Notes under the pieces: model-generated
What the model was told of the DNA's origin: nothing
The model's database searches: none
Seen by the model: the letters and a program-made list of their open reading frames with translations, nothing else
NCBI GenBank assembly: GCA_949752745.1
Contig: OX457026.1
Span: 37,676,723 to 37,740,722, forward strand
Source of the DNA: Protula sp. h YS-2021
Lineage: Eukaryota > Annelida > Polychaeta > Sabellida > Serpulidae
Direction of reading: 5' to 3'
Length of the DNA: 64,000 nt
Part shown: positions 22,964-35,100 of the stretch, piece by piece
Position numbering within the stretch: position 1 is the first letter of the stretch
Layout: each line of letters begins with the position of its first letter
Translations under genes and position numbers: made by a program

Positions 22964-23341
22964 TTGCTGCGCTCTTTCAGATCCAGAGCGGCGAAAGGAT
23001 GGCGGTTGGAGGCGATTGAGCATGCGCACTTTGAGCGAGCTACGCGCTTCAATCTATGCCTGGGGCGGGGTCACCCTTCAAGGCAGGAAGAGGACCAGTA
23101 CCCGTTTTGGGTCATGTACTACGCCAATACCGATAACTCCACATGCGGACAATGTGGGTGTTGGCTGAAAGAAGACCGGTGCATGGGCACACAAGGCCCG
23201 CACATGCTGTGTACACCATGCGCTTGTTACATCACCATGCTTCTAAAAACAGACATTGCTGTTCCAGCTGTAGACTGTGCAGTTATGACCAAATATTTCA
23301 TTTTCAATGGCGATCAATGTAAAGACAACAGAGGACACTAA
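22964..23341 (+). CDS. Putative ORF with GATA-like zinc finger, unrecognised
   Basis: The frame is open for 125 codons and ends at TAA 23339-23341. It has no ATG at its start (it opens at TTG), so it may be an exon or a fragment. The notable part is at 23134-23241: CGQCGCWLKEDRCMGTQG followed by PHMLCTPCACY. This is a Cys-x2-Cys-x18-Cys-x2-Cys pattern whose second half resembles the LCNACGLY end of GATA-type zinc fingers. The upstream peptide (EDQYPFWVMYYANTDNSTC) looks like real coding sequence in composition. An overlapping ORF in another frame (22740-23168) is less convincing. It lies among repeats with no neighbouring exons recognised. It could be a captured gene piece or a transposon protein. 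Confidence 0.35.
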   Translation: MLRSFRSRAAKGWRLEAIEHAHFERATRFNLCLGRGHPSRQEEDQYPFWVMYYANTDNSTCGQCGCWLKEDRCMGTQGPHMLCTPCACYITMLLKTDIAVPAVDCAVMTKYFIFNGDQCKDNRGH

Positions 23342-23539
23342 CCGCGTCATCTTTAACTAAAAAAATCTACGGTCTTTTGACAAGGCCACCAACTGATATG
23401 GAATGAATGCAAGCTGTTGTCGTAGTTATATAACTGCTGATGTATGAATGTTGATGGATGTTTTTTTTTTCTCGATAGTAAAGGAAACTGTTGGATTTCC
23501 AAATGATATTGTATTTCTTGAAACTTGCAGATTTCTCTT

Positions 23540-23900
23540 TTTTCTGACTCATTGGAGGTTTAAGATAGTAAAGGCTTTTGGTTTTATCCAGAAGTCCCAC
23601 CCATGAGACTTCTAGATAAATCCAATGTTTTTTTGTTTTTGTTTGTTTGTGTTTTATTTATTTTTTCTGACTCATTGGAGGTTCAAGATAGCAAAGGCTT
23701 TTGATTTTATACAGGAGTTCCGTGAGACCTCTGGATAGATCCAATCGTTTTTTCTGCTTTTGTTTTGTTTTGATTTTTCTTTGTTTCTTTTTTTCTGACC
23801 CATTGGAGGTTCAAAATAGCAAAGGCTTTTGATTTTATTCAGAAGCCAATGAGACTTCTGGATAAATTTAAAGGTTCAAGATAATAAAGGAGACATTGGA
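23540..23900. repeat. ~126-bp tandem repeat, about 3 units
   Basis: CTGACTCATTGGAGGTT(T/C)AAGATAG(T/C)AAAGGC recurs at about 23543, 23668 and 23796, with a partial unit near 23871. T-rich (TTTG)n spacers separate the units. Paired GAGAC(T/C)TCT...GGATA boxes lie in each unit. Non-coding. Confidence 0.75.
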
Positions 23901-24290
23901 TATATCCCGAGGTCCCCTAGGACATCTGGATATATCCAAAACTCTTCTTTTCTCTCTACTTATGCCATAATTTGAATTTTTCCTGTCTGGGGGTCCAGAA
24001 ATGAAAAATTATCAGATTGATCTGAGGCGTAAAACTATGTCAAAATCTGAATGTCCCGCCTGAGGGGGCCCTCTGTCATCTTAACATATTACTAAACAAG
24101 TTCAGTCAAGGCAATGTGAGCCAACTGGAGACATTCTGTCGTCGGACCGTGGGAATGTTCTATCGTAGGAATAGCGGCAAGATCAATCGTGGGAACGTGG
24201 AATGATTGACAGTACTATAGGGCGGTATAGAAACACATACAGCAATGCAAGCGACAATAAACATGTTTCTGAGTGATCGGTCAGCCAACA

Positions 24291-24309
24291 GGGGGGGGGG
24301 GGGGGGGGG
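24291..24309. repeat. Homopolymer G run
   Basis: 19 consecutive G. The length is likely to be variable and sequencing-sensitive. Confidence 0.9.
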
Positions 24310-24599
24310 CTCCAACAGAATATCCCCCTAAAAATACTGATAGTATAGTATAGTTTGATTTGATGTATTCACACCACTAGATTGCTAATAGCCATATCCT
24401 GTCGATTTTTCCGCAAAGTTCAAGGACGAATTTGTTGTGTTTTGTGCCACGTTAAAAACATCCGCATATCTGTCAATTTCCACGTGCTTATCACCCAGCA
24501 CCATAATTTTTAACACAGTAGTTGAAGAAGCATAACTGGAGTGTTAATTTAAGACAAAAACAGTCCCAGGTAAATCCATTGACGAACAAGACGGGAGCT

Positions 24600-25318
24600 A
24601 TAAGCCAAATCACACTTTGGGCGTTCCCAATAAAAATGCGCAAAAATTCCTGCGTTTCGAATAAAATAACCGGGTAAAAAATGAAAGAAATGATAGAGAG
24701 ATTTCGCCTAAATGTCAAATTTCTCTTGCACCAAAGAGCAATCGGGTTTTTAACAACCCGTTTGATATTTTAAAAACTTATTAAAAGTTTTAGCAAATGG
24801 TTTCAAGTTTCATTTTCTTTTATGTTCCGAGTATGAGCTGTTTTTGCGATATTTCTTCCATATTTTTCTATCATTTCTTTCATTTCTTTACCCGGTTCCG
24901 ACGCAGTCGAAATTAAAAATTCTTGCGCATTTTATTCGAAACACCGAAAGTGTGATTTGGCTTATCGCCACTAGTCAAATCACACTGGGTGTTCCGAATA
25001 AAATGCGCAAGAATTTTGAATTTCGACTGCGAGGGAATCACGTAAAAATGAAAGAAATTATAGGAAAAATATGGAAAAAATATCGCAAAAACAACTCATA
25101 CTTGGAAAATAAAAGAAATTGAAACTTGAAACTATTTGTTAAAACGTTTAATAAATTTTTCAAATAGTATAAAATCCGATTGCTCTTTGGTGCAAGAGAG
25201 ATTTGACATTTATGCGAGATCTATCATTTCATTCATTTTTTACCCGGTTATTTTTTATTCGACACGCAAAATTTTTGCGGATTTTTATTGGGAATGCCCA
25301 AAGTGTGATTTGGCTTAT
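24600..25318. mobile_element. 0.72-kb inverted repeat of two head-to-head miniature elements
   Basis: The left arm 24600-24965 and right arm 24974-25318 are near-complementary along their length, with a centre at about 24970. Each arm also begins and ends with ATAAGCCAAATCACAC / GTGTGATTTGGCTTAT, so each looks like one ~360-bp element with ~70-bp TIRs. The whole appears as two copies joined in inverse orientation. Internal landmarks include TTGGTGCAAGAGA and AACCGGGTAAAAAATGAA. Non-coding; open frames across it are artefacts. Confidence 0.8.
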
Positions 25319-25539
25319 CATGGAGGCATCGCCACCTTCTTAATCGACATGTCTGTTGATGCTCTTTGAAAGCAACCCCTCCCCCCTCCGGGTCTCTCTG
25401 ACTAAAAGAACATCTCTCTGTCAGAGCTTCATATGTTCTTAGGCACGAATCGTGCATACTAGTCGCAATTATTCAAACATTTACAGAAAGTCCCATGCCC
25501 AATATACTCATTTTGTCAAACAGGCACAATTTTTAATAG

Positions 25540-25742
25540 CAGGGTTGAGACTTCGTAAAATTTTCTGGTCGCTCTCCGGGCGACCAGCTTTAAAAAGTTA
25601 GTCGTCCGGCACAAAAGTTAGTCACCCGACGCAATTGTTTACAAAATTTACCTGAAAATACTCAGAAAAAAAGTTAGTCGCCACTCGGGCGACCAACTCG
25701 AAAAAGTTGGTCGCCACGGGCGACCGCGATATCTCAACCCTG
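25540..25742. mobile_element. GTCGCC-type miniature element, short copy
   Basis: The ends CAGGGTTGAGA and TCTCAACCCTG are perfect 11-bp TIRs. Subterminal repeats of GGCGACCA/AAGTTAGTCG face each other. The flanks show AATAG on both sides (25535-25539 and 25743-25747), a likely 5-bp target duplication. Relatives are at 34259-34370, 49911-50681 and 54014-54062. Confidence 0.8.
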
Positions 25743-26166
25743 AATAGGATGTATGTCTTTAATTCTTCATCTGTATGGTGTCAAATTTATACTGGGATGT
25801 AGGAAAAGTTATTTATGACATCATTAATAGACATTTTTTCCAACCCAAAATGAGCTCCAAACCTAGTTGCAACAAGAGGCTCACATCTTCAATTCCTCGC
25901 ACGGCAAGTCAACTTCACTCATTTTGAGGGCCCGCTCTTTAGAATTAGCTAAAAGCCCTAACAAAATAATGGACTCTAAACCACCGGGACCCCTTCATGC
26001 AAACCCCCCGGTTCTAGATAGGACAAATTGATTGCTTTAGTGAAGAAACAAGAAAAATAGCGTTAATTGCACTACTTTTATATGTCTTCATGACAATATT
26101 TTCATGAGCAGCATTTTCTCTCTAGAAATGCTCTGTTCCATATGCGTACACGACAGTGTTTTTATT

Positions 26167-26654
26167 AGGCCCAAACCCTTCGGATTGGAGCCTATAGGTT
26201 TGGGGTGTCCGTCTTTCCGTCCGTCTGTCCGTCATCGCTTTTTTTTTGTACACTCCATTGGGGCCCTTCGGATTGGCGCCTATAGGTTTGGGGTGTCCGT
26301 CCGTCCCGTCATCGCTTATTTCTTCACGCCATATCTCCGGTTCTTTTGCTTGTAGAGCATTGATAGTTAGTTTAAATGAAAGATCTCGACCTTCAGATGT
26401 GCATTTTCATACTTTTGATCAGATTTGGTCATACGGAAGTGGTCAGAATTACAAAAAAATTGGGCGATAATTCGGGTTTTACAGAAATATGTTTGTACAC
26501 GCTATATCTCCAGTTACATTAGACGTACAGCATTGGTGTTAGGCTGAAATGAAAGGTCTCCACCTGTACATGTGCCTTTTGGTACTTTTGATCAGATTTG
26601 GTCATCCGGAAGTGGTCAAATTTACCCCTTTGAATTTGGGGGCGGTTGGGGCCT
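26167..26654. mobile_element. AGGCCC-ended element, short copy
   Basis: It begins AGGCCCAAACCCTTCGGATT and ends GGGGGCGGTTGGGGCCT, whose reverse complement (AGGCCCCAACCGCCCCC) forms a TIR with the start. Inside are GGGGTGTCCGTC with a TCCGTC microsatellite, a second start-like copy at 26260, and two ~155-bp units containing GAAAG(A/G)TCTC(G/C)ACC and GATCAGATTTGGTCA. It belongs to the same family as 61656-62947. Confidence 0.7.
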
Positions 26655-26734
26655 GCTCGTGTTTCACAAATACTTACTTGAATGCAATGTTTCCTAGGAG
26701 TTGTTTATCCGTGTAAACTCCAAGTGGAGATCAC

Positions 26735-26845
26735 CAGATCCCCTTTCATTACACAATTGCAATTTAGCATAAAAGAGACTTGAGAGAAGCATTGACTGCC
26801 GTTTAATATCGAGGTCCCTTTTCATTACACAATTGGAATTTAGCT
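26735..26845. repeat. Short direct repeat, 72 bp apart
   Basis: CCCTTTTCATTACACAATTG (26816) repeats the sequence at ~26741 (CCCTTTCATTACACAATTG). Both continue into (C/G)AATTTAGC. Non-coding. Confidence 0.7.
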
Positions 26846-27589
26846 TCGTTGATAAATCGTAAGGCCTGGTGCATATTGATGCAGAACATGAACGTGTATA
26901 TGGTACATGTACAACGATGTATTACTACTTTCTGCCAGGATTGCATGATAGAGTCATGACTCCGTTATTGAGTTGCGGAAGCTGACGGTACCTTTTTACT
27001 TCTTTGAAAAAAAGTGTCGCAGATAATAGTGGCGAGAGTTGAAAAATATAAGTAAGCTTACGCACACCCAGATGAATTGTGGGTGAGTCGAAATAGTCCA
27101 GCATCCGGTCGTTTAATGAGTAAACCACGCCTTATGGTTATTTGATTTATAAATGAAAAGATGAAAATTCCAGGGAACTTCAAAACGTCATGGATGCATC
27201 TGGTGGTTGTAAGTTCTACATGCACAGACATTTCGGTTTTTTTGTGGCAGCACTTAGTTTGTTTTTTTTTGTTTTTTTTTTTTTGGCTTCAGTTTTTTTT
27301 TTCAATTAAGTGAAAACATTGAGACAAGGTGCAGACAGAACTAGGCAGTCAGCCATATGACCAGTAGAGTAAACAGAGAAGAGCCAAAACTTGGTGTGGG
27401 GGCGGGGGTGGTCTCTGGTGCCGTAGGCGCACGCCACCCTCTGATGTTCTGGACAAGATAATTCTAACCTATTCACTGTATTTTGTGCAGTTGAAGCTGA
27501 TAGATTTCCTTTTTTGCCAGGATTACGTAAGTTATCCTGACTATGTAATCGCATCTTGGTACCTCTACGTAGCCAAGAAATATTAGAAA

Positions 27590-28200
27590 AGTCACCTGTC
27601 ATGTAACCCGTGTTATCTCAGTAATGGCCGGAGACTGTTGATTCCGCCCTTATGTTCGGAGTGCACCTCGTATGAGCAATTACATTCGTGATCTGAGTAT
27701 AGACATACATTTTCAAAATCAAACGTCACGTGGCCTGTGTTATCTCGGAAAACGTTAGAGAACGAGCGATTTTAAACTCATTTCTTGATTCCACCACGTT
27801 TCTAGTTACATTGCTTCGTGGTTTACACTTTGACCTACATTTTTGAGGGCACCGATCACGTAACATGTGGTATCTGGATGACCATTAGAGATTTTGGCCT
27901 CATTTTCAGACCCCACCCTTTGTGCGGATTTACATTGGGATAACTTCACGATCTGAATTTTGACCTGCATTTTCCAGGTCAAGCTCTACGTGACCTGTGT
28001 TATCTGGGAAACCGTTAGAGATTTTTACCTCGTTTTCGTACTCTCTGTCTTCTCTACAGTAACAATTTTCGGTTTGCATATAATAGAGAAGCATAAAACT
28101 TTAGGTCAAGGTCACATATACAGTAAAAATGAAAAACAATAGTTATCTCGGAAACCGTTTAGAATTGTGACTGTATTTTGTTTTCCAGCCCCTCTCTACG
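27590..28200. repeat. ~130-bp tandem repeat, about 5 units
   Basis: The phrase CACGTGACCTGTGTTATCTC(G)GGAAAACCGTTAGAGA, in variable form, recurs at about 27596, 27727, 27857, 27988 and 28140. Interspersed ATTTTGACCTGCATTTTC and GGA(T)TTACAT segments also recur. It belongs to the general class of ~150-bp tandem arrays seen across this window. No gene. Confidence 0.75.
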
Positions 28201-29166
28201 GACTTACGTAATTTAAAAAAAATCATAAAAAAATGATTTGCAGTAATGGTTTCTTATCGCTTCCATTTGCTTGTAGTCATTAAATTAATCCTGGCCCAGT
28301 ACAGGTTTCTGTTCAATTTTATTTTTGAAATCGCCGAAAAATCTGCACCTCGTCGAAAATGGGTAAAAATATGCACATTTTGAGGATCGTTAGAACCCCT
28401 TGAATTTAACCATGCAAGTTCTGATGAACTATAAGGCCCAGCTTTCTGAACCACCAAACAGCAAAATATGTATACAGTCAAAATTATTTAAATGCATGGC
28501 TGTTTTTCCGAACAATTTTTTGTACCTTTATCCGGTTTATTTTAAACGTCAAACCACGACGTTTGATTTAAAATTGGTATGCAATTAACCAGATTATGTG
28601 TTTAATCGCTATGCAATTACAGTAAGCAATTTTGTATGTGTTACATATGTGCATTGCCGTATTGCTTTAAAATCGGTTAGAAATTGGTGAATCGCCACTT
28701 AGACATTTTGCATCGAGATTTGAGATTTTGCCATTGATAAACATTGTTACGTTGGAAAGGCAAAAATCATGTTTGAACGTATTGGGAATTTTGAAAAAAG
28801 GGTCGGACACATATTTCCTCTTTCTTAAGCAAGAAGTGTAAAAGAAGCATGTCTCTAGAGATTTGGGAAGCGGAAGAATTTCATTATACCATCTCACCAT
28901 TTTGCACTCATGTGTAGGTGCAAATGTGTACTTGGTACGCTGATTTTGAAGTTCTAATTTGTAGTCAAACATGGGTCTGGTAAAGAACTTCGCGTCCAAC
29001 TTCTCAGGATGAAATTCTCTTTTCGTTCGAAAATATGTGTCTTATTTATGTATTAAATATCTTTCTGGCTGAATATATTTTCTTTATTCATTTATTTTTT
29101 TTATTTATATATTGTTTTCAATATTTTTCAGACTGGTAGGAATAGTTAAGAAACCACAGGAATAAA
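28201..29166. other. Upstream region of ArfGAP1
   Basis: I see no coding homology. A 110-codon open frame on the minus strand (28999-28667) has no recognisable motifs. A possible acceptor, TTTTTCAG, at ~29131 precedes the start codon by 36 bp, so an upstream non-coding exon is possible. No clear core promoter can be named. Confidence 0.45.
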
Positions 29167-32100
29167 ATGGCAAGTCCTCGGTCCAGGCGAGTCCTCAAGG
29201 ATTTAAAAGTAGAAAGCGAAAACAAGGTAAACAAACTTAAGTACTTTGTAGCACTTTCATCAATATGACTTGTATTGACTTTTTGCCGCAATAAAGATTG
29301 TTTTTATTTAAACGATTTTTTTCTTTCTTTCTTTCCATTACTCTGCGGATTTTGTTGTTCACAGAGCTGTTTTGAGTGCGGTGCTCACAACCCTCAGTGG
29401 GTCAGCGTGACATACGGGGTATGGATCTGTTTGGAATGCTCAGGGAAGCACAGAGGCCTAGGGGTTCACTTGAGGTGACATTTGTTTATTTGTGGAGTAG
29501 TATAGTTGGGTATATCTTTATTTATTAACTAGTGTAGTTACTTCTTCTACTGGGATGTTCACGGCTGAACAAACGGGTTTAAATTTTGTGCTAGTTTTCA
29601 CAATTCGTAAGTAAAGACAGTGGCTGTGAAGTTTGTCTCTGGAAGGAATAAAAGTAAAAACACTAGTAAATAAACAAACGAAAGTAATACTGACTGTGGA
29701 GTTGGTTAAGTTACGACTGCAGCAGTGTGTTCAATATTGTAGCTTTGTTCGCTCCGTCACAATGGACAAATGGAAAGACAGCGAGCTAGAGAAAATGAAG
29801 GTTGGTGGAAATCGCAAAGCTCGGGTGTTCTTTGAGACACAAGAGGACTATGACGACAGCATGTCCGTTCAGCAGAAGTACAACACGCGCTGTGCCGCTC
29901 TTTACAGAGACAAGGTGCGGCCTGAACCTTTGTACAATATCCTCTGACACCATAAAGGAAGATTGAGAGCCTTGTGAAATATCTTATCCCAGTATCTTGA
30001 CGAAACCACAGTCCCGTTTTAGTGAAAACAGAGAAAGTCACGTATCCGAAACAGGGACCATCACCTGTAAAGTTTTTGTTGTGTTTTGGGTTTTTTAACC
30101 TGGGCACTTCTCATGCGCCTTTTGGACACATCGTTTTCTTCCGTCAGTTGACTTTTTTCTTTTTTTTTTTTTTGGGGGGGGGGGGGGGTTGGGGGCACAG
30201 GAGGAGTATTGGATGTTAAGTTCAGAAGTCTTCACATATGAGGATTTGCTGATGTATATGAGCCTTCAGGAAAATACCTTCTTCCCCCCCCCCCCCACCT
30301 CCACCCACAAACTATTTGGCACGTGGTCACGTTAAGAAATTTGTAGTGTAAGGCTGTGTAGATGCTGGAAGTAGTCGATGTTTGCTGAATCACTCAGATA
30401 TCTTTTCTGAGCATCTAAACCCCCAAAGCTTTAAGGGGCTTTCAGCGAACCCCAGCGACACTGCTGGTCTTACTTCGTTTTTTCGGTGTCGGAAAAACAT
30501 AACCGAAGTTACAACTCAATTTACAATTGTCCGTCAGTTTTAACAAGGCGAAAAGCACAGTTGATTTATACTTGACTCTAACAGCTGGGCAAAATAATAT
30601 AAATGTTTCTATTTCTTAGACATGTTCCTTTGAAGAGTAACAATTTCAGCTTTTGTAAATGCTGTTCCCTGCAGATAGCGACCGAAGCACAGGGAAAGTC
30701 TTGGTCGATAGACAGCTCACCAGCCAAAAAATACGTGCCGAGCAGCATAGGCTTGGGCCTGCGCGATACGGGCAGCCTAACGTCATCGCGGAGCTACCCG
30801 CGCTTGGATGCCGCCCATGGTGGGGGAGGAGGCATGCACAGCAGCGCCAGCTATTCCACTAACAACGCGAGCATGGAGGACGCGCTGGGCATGTCGAAGT
30901 GAGTGCTCCGTGAAGCCGCAGTGTGTAGCAATGATAGAACAAAGTGGATTGTAATTATGGCGGGGACGGCAGTAATCATGAAATGGGCGTTGGTAGTCAC
31001 GAAGGCTAATGTTCTAGTCATGAAGGGGTGGGGGTAATCATAGAGGGAACTATGCTAATCGTGAAGGGGGTGGTGATAAACATGGGTGGGACTATACCAA
31101 TCACGAAGGGGGTGGTGATAAGCATGCAGGGAACTATGCTAATCATGAAGGGGTCCTGATAAGCATGGGTGGGACTATGCTAGTAATGAAGAGGGCGGTG
31201 GTAGCATGGGTGGGATTATACTAATCATGGAGGGGGTGGTGATAAGCGTGCGTGGGACTATGCCAATCATGAAGAGGATGGTGGTAATCACGAAAGGAAC
31301 TGCCAGTCATGAAGGGGGTAGTGGTAAGCATGGTTGGGACTATGCTAATCATGAAGGGGGTGGTGGAAATCATGAAGGGAACTATGCCAATCATGAAGGG
31401 GGCTTTGATGCGCATGGATGGGGCTGTGCTAATCGTGAAGTGCCTTTTCGTAATGGAGGAGGTTATGTTAATCATGGAGGGGCGGCGATAATAACGGAGG
31501 AGACTGCTAATCAGGAAGTGGACTTTCGTAATCATAAAGGGGGCTGCTCTGTTCATGGAGGGGCGGAGCTTATATGGGAAGTAGTGCTAAACAAAGAACG
31601 GACGTTATTATCAAGACAAAAAACGGATTGCTGGAACCTAGATCTGTCGAGTTAAAAGAGGAAATGTAGAAACAATGAAAAGTGGAAAGAAATTTAACAG
31701 CAGAGTAAAGTAAGTTGTTTGTATCATGTTTAGTGCCTGATTTGTTACGTTATTACTGAGAAACCAGGTACTTTTGGGCGGTGGAGATTTCACAGTGAAC
31801 TTTCCTCTTTTCAGGGATGAAATTGCAAGACAGAAAGAAGACTTCTTTAGCCGTGTACAAGAGCAAAATGCGAACAGACCAGAGTATGTGTCATTTTATA
31901 GGTTACAACACTTTTTAATGCAGTTGTTACGGTTTGTCCACTTCTTTCTCTTCACTGTCCTCAACAGGGAACGTAAGTAGAAGAGTGTAGTCACTCCCGT
32001 GCCTGTCCGTCGGGACCCGTTAAGTCGGAAAGCATTTGAGCTATTATCAATAAACTGGAAAATTTCTTATGACCGCAGGCCCCCATCGTTGATTTGGACA

Positions 32101-35100
32101 GAGTTTCGTATAAATAGAAGTCAGTAAGGGTCAATGCAATTCTCGCCAAAATGTATGCACTTGCTGAGTGTATAAATATCTAGCTTAGAGTAACATTCAG
32201 TTCAATCTCAAGTTTAAGATGACCCCCAGGCCCCACCTTGAATTTTGATTGGCGTTTTCACTAAGCAGACGTCACCGAAATTGATGTATGCCTTGGCTGT
32301 GTAAACATGTCGCTTTTGTTGTGTTTTTTCCTCAGCAATCTTCCGCCAAGCCAGGGTGGGAAGTACGTGGGATTTGGGAGCACGCCAGTGAAGAAAGAAC
32401 CTGAGAACGATTACTGGAATTCTTTTTCTTCTGTAAGTACATTAGTACGATAACTGTTGTTTTATATCCATTGGGGGATGAATGATCCACTTCTATCCTC
32501 TATCCAAGTCAAGTCAGGTTGCACCCAAATTGGTCACGTCGTACCCAAATGTTGTGGTCAAATCGTACCCAGAAACAGTAATGCACAAAAAAAAGACAAC
32601 ATACATTTACTAAGCTGCTTTTATTATAAACACGGCCCTTTACAAGAATTCAATTTTAGTTTCATTTGCTCCAGTAAATCTATAACGTTTGTTTATTCCA
32701 CACAAATGTAGTGTCGGGGTATGCAGGTGCAATCATACGCATACATGCGCACACGTGGACGAACGGACAAGTCAACTTCTCTTCGATTTGGGTCATGCAG
32801 GTCATTAGAATAATAACCTGTGTACGGAATTGGTCGTGGTTCGGCCGCGATCTAATGACGGTTGCGTTGATGGTTGATCTTTGATTTGTTTATAGGGCTG
32901 GTCAAGTTTTGCTGCTGGAGCCACGAAAATCGCGTCGCAAGCTACTGATGCAGGGTCGAAATTCGCATCTAAGGCTTCCGAAAAGGTAACTAAAAGATTT
33001 GCTTGTAGTACAACTTTTGCTTGGATTTATGTTGCTGATATCAGTGAACCATTATTTGTATTTTTGTTTTCATTTGCTTGTAGTAATAAAGTTGTGTGTT
33101 ACTTCAAAACTAGTGTTAAAATAGAGAAAAAAACATGCACAGTATAAAATGTGTAGATGATTACTTCTTTTTATTTGTTCAGCTTTTCTGTTATCTCTTA
33201 TGTTTTGTTCATAGGGAATTTGGATGTATATGTACCATAGAAAGTAGACCACGAGATACACATTAGCATAGTGTGAGATCAAAGTGATTGATTTGCGGGT
33301 TCGCAACTGCGCTTTAAATGTGCACAAAAACTGCTCCATTCTTTTTCTGGTCATTTTTAAATCAAGATTGTTTCAAGCCAAATCTCTCAATGTGTCTATC
33401 AAAACTCAGCAGGGCTTTTCCCACTGATGGATTTGCCCAGAGTGGGAGATGAGGAAATTGCCTGAAAATTTCGCAGTTTAGCAATTCCATTTTACGGGAA
33501 ATTTTACTAAAAGCTCCGGCAGCGTGATCAAAACAGTTGCAAACTTTGCCACTTGCTTATTTTCTGTTGTTTACTTTGGATATGTGTCATAGGTCACCGA
33601 AGTGGCAAATCAAGCTGCCTCTAGAACGAAAGAGCTCTCTGAAACGGTGAACGAGAAGGTGAAGCGTTATGATGACTAGCGGGTTCGGGGCCTGGGGATA
33701 CGGTGGCGGCTACTACGGCATTTCGTTTCTTCTTATTTCGTTTCCCGTCACATTTCGAACAATGACAATTTGCAATGCTAAGATCAGAGAAACAGGGAAA
33801 GAGAGAGGGAAAAAACCAAAAAAAAAAAAAAAAACACGCACAAAAAAAAAAAGGCAGAGAAAAAAAAACGAAAGAAACAAATAATTGTGTTGATTTAAGT
33901 AAAAATATGTTTTTCCTGTGATTATTTTCAGTGTTGCATACTTATATAACAAAGGACAACGTTTAAAAAGATTGAGGTGGATGGGCTGACATCAAGAAAG
34001 ATATAGTTTTCATTTGAATTGTGTCCTAGCCTGCCTTCTCCTGTCATTGATTTGATAACTTTCTCAAGTAAATCTCGTAACTATAATCGTTTATTTCATG
34101 GTTATTGCTATATGAAACTATATAAATATATCTTTATGTGTTTATCAGTACCAAACAGGATCCTTATGGAAAGACTTTTCATCTTATTCAACTGGAATAG
34201 CAGCAAAGGTTAGTTTGTCATTGCGGTTTATAGTGCGGTAGAAGCGGCATGTCCATCCTAGGCTTGAGGCTTCGCAACATTTTCCGGTCGCACTCAGCGC
34301 CCTACAGTGTAAACTTGGTCGCCATATCGAGCATATCGACACCGATATCTCAACCCACTATCGTCCGTAGATATATGCGTACATAAAGGATTTGGGCACT
34401 TTTCAGACGTCAGAACACTAAGGCTTTCAAATTGGATGTGAGTGTTGTGTCTGCAGCCTTCAGCCTATCGCATTATGGGGAATCCAAACAAAATGTCTGT
34501 ACTTGTTCAAGTTCCATATCTCCTCGGTCGAAACTTCTTTCAATTTTGGTGATACGAAAAAGAGTCGTAGCTTTATTTTACCTCCATGTTAAATATAGTC
34601 GGTCGTTTAAATTAACATAGAATTATTGCCGTTTCCGCTGGTCGAATTGAGCCTGTACGATCGTGAAAGGTTATTGGTCATCTCTTTCTACTTCAACCTG
34701 CTCTCAGCCCCGTCGTCTTTGTTCTGTGCGAAATAGCGGAGAATGTAAAGTCACATGATAGTAAATGGTTCGTCCAGTGACTTTTGTTTGGATTTAAAAA
34801 ATTAAATCTGGTAAACTAAAGAGCATTTTGGCTAATTAGCCTTCTGTTTTGCACTTTTAGGTACAAAATTCAACTACAAAGGGGTGGAAAAACATGACGA
34901 ACTTGTTCGCGGACTCCAGCTATCAGGACCTGGACGGTGGCCCAAGCGAGGGATCCTCATTATTCCAAGGGCCTGCCGAGTCCAGGTGACCATTGCAGAA
35001 GTTTCACTCCAGCCTCGTTATCATGTTTTCCCATAGAAGGAAAATATATATATATATATATATATTGTACTTTCTGTGTGTGTATGTAGTGTGTGCGTAG

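Noticed and set aside
24844..25369. Open frames of 92 and 77 codons
   Set aside because: They lie across the arms of the inverted repeat and change with arm orientation; no protein-like motif.
28667..28999. 110-codon minus-strand ORF upstream of ArfGAP1
   Set aside because: No recognisable domain, no neighbouring exons and AT-rich composition like the surrounding non-coding DNA.
31206..31655. 149-codon open frame with NHEGG-type repeats
   Set aside because: It lies inside an ArfGAP1 intron and is the translation of a 42-bp minisatellite; the opposite strand is equally open.
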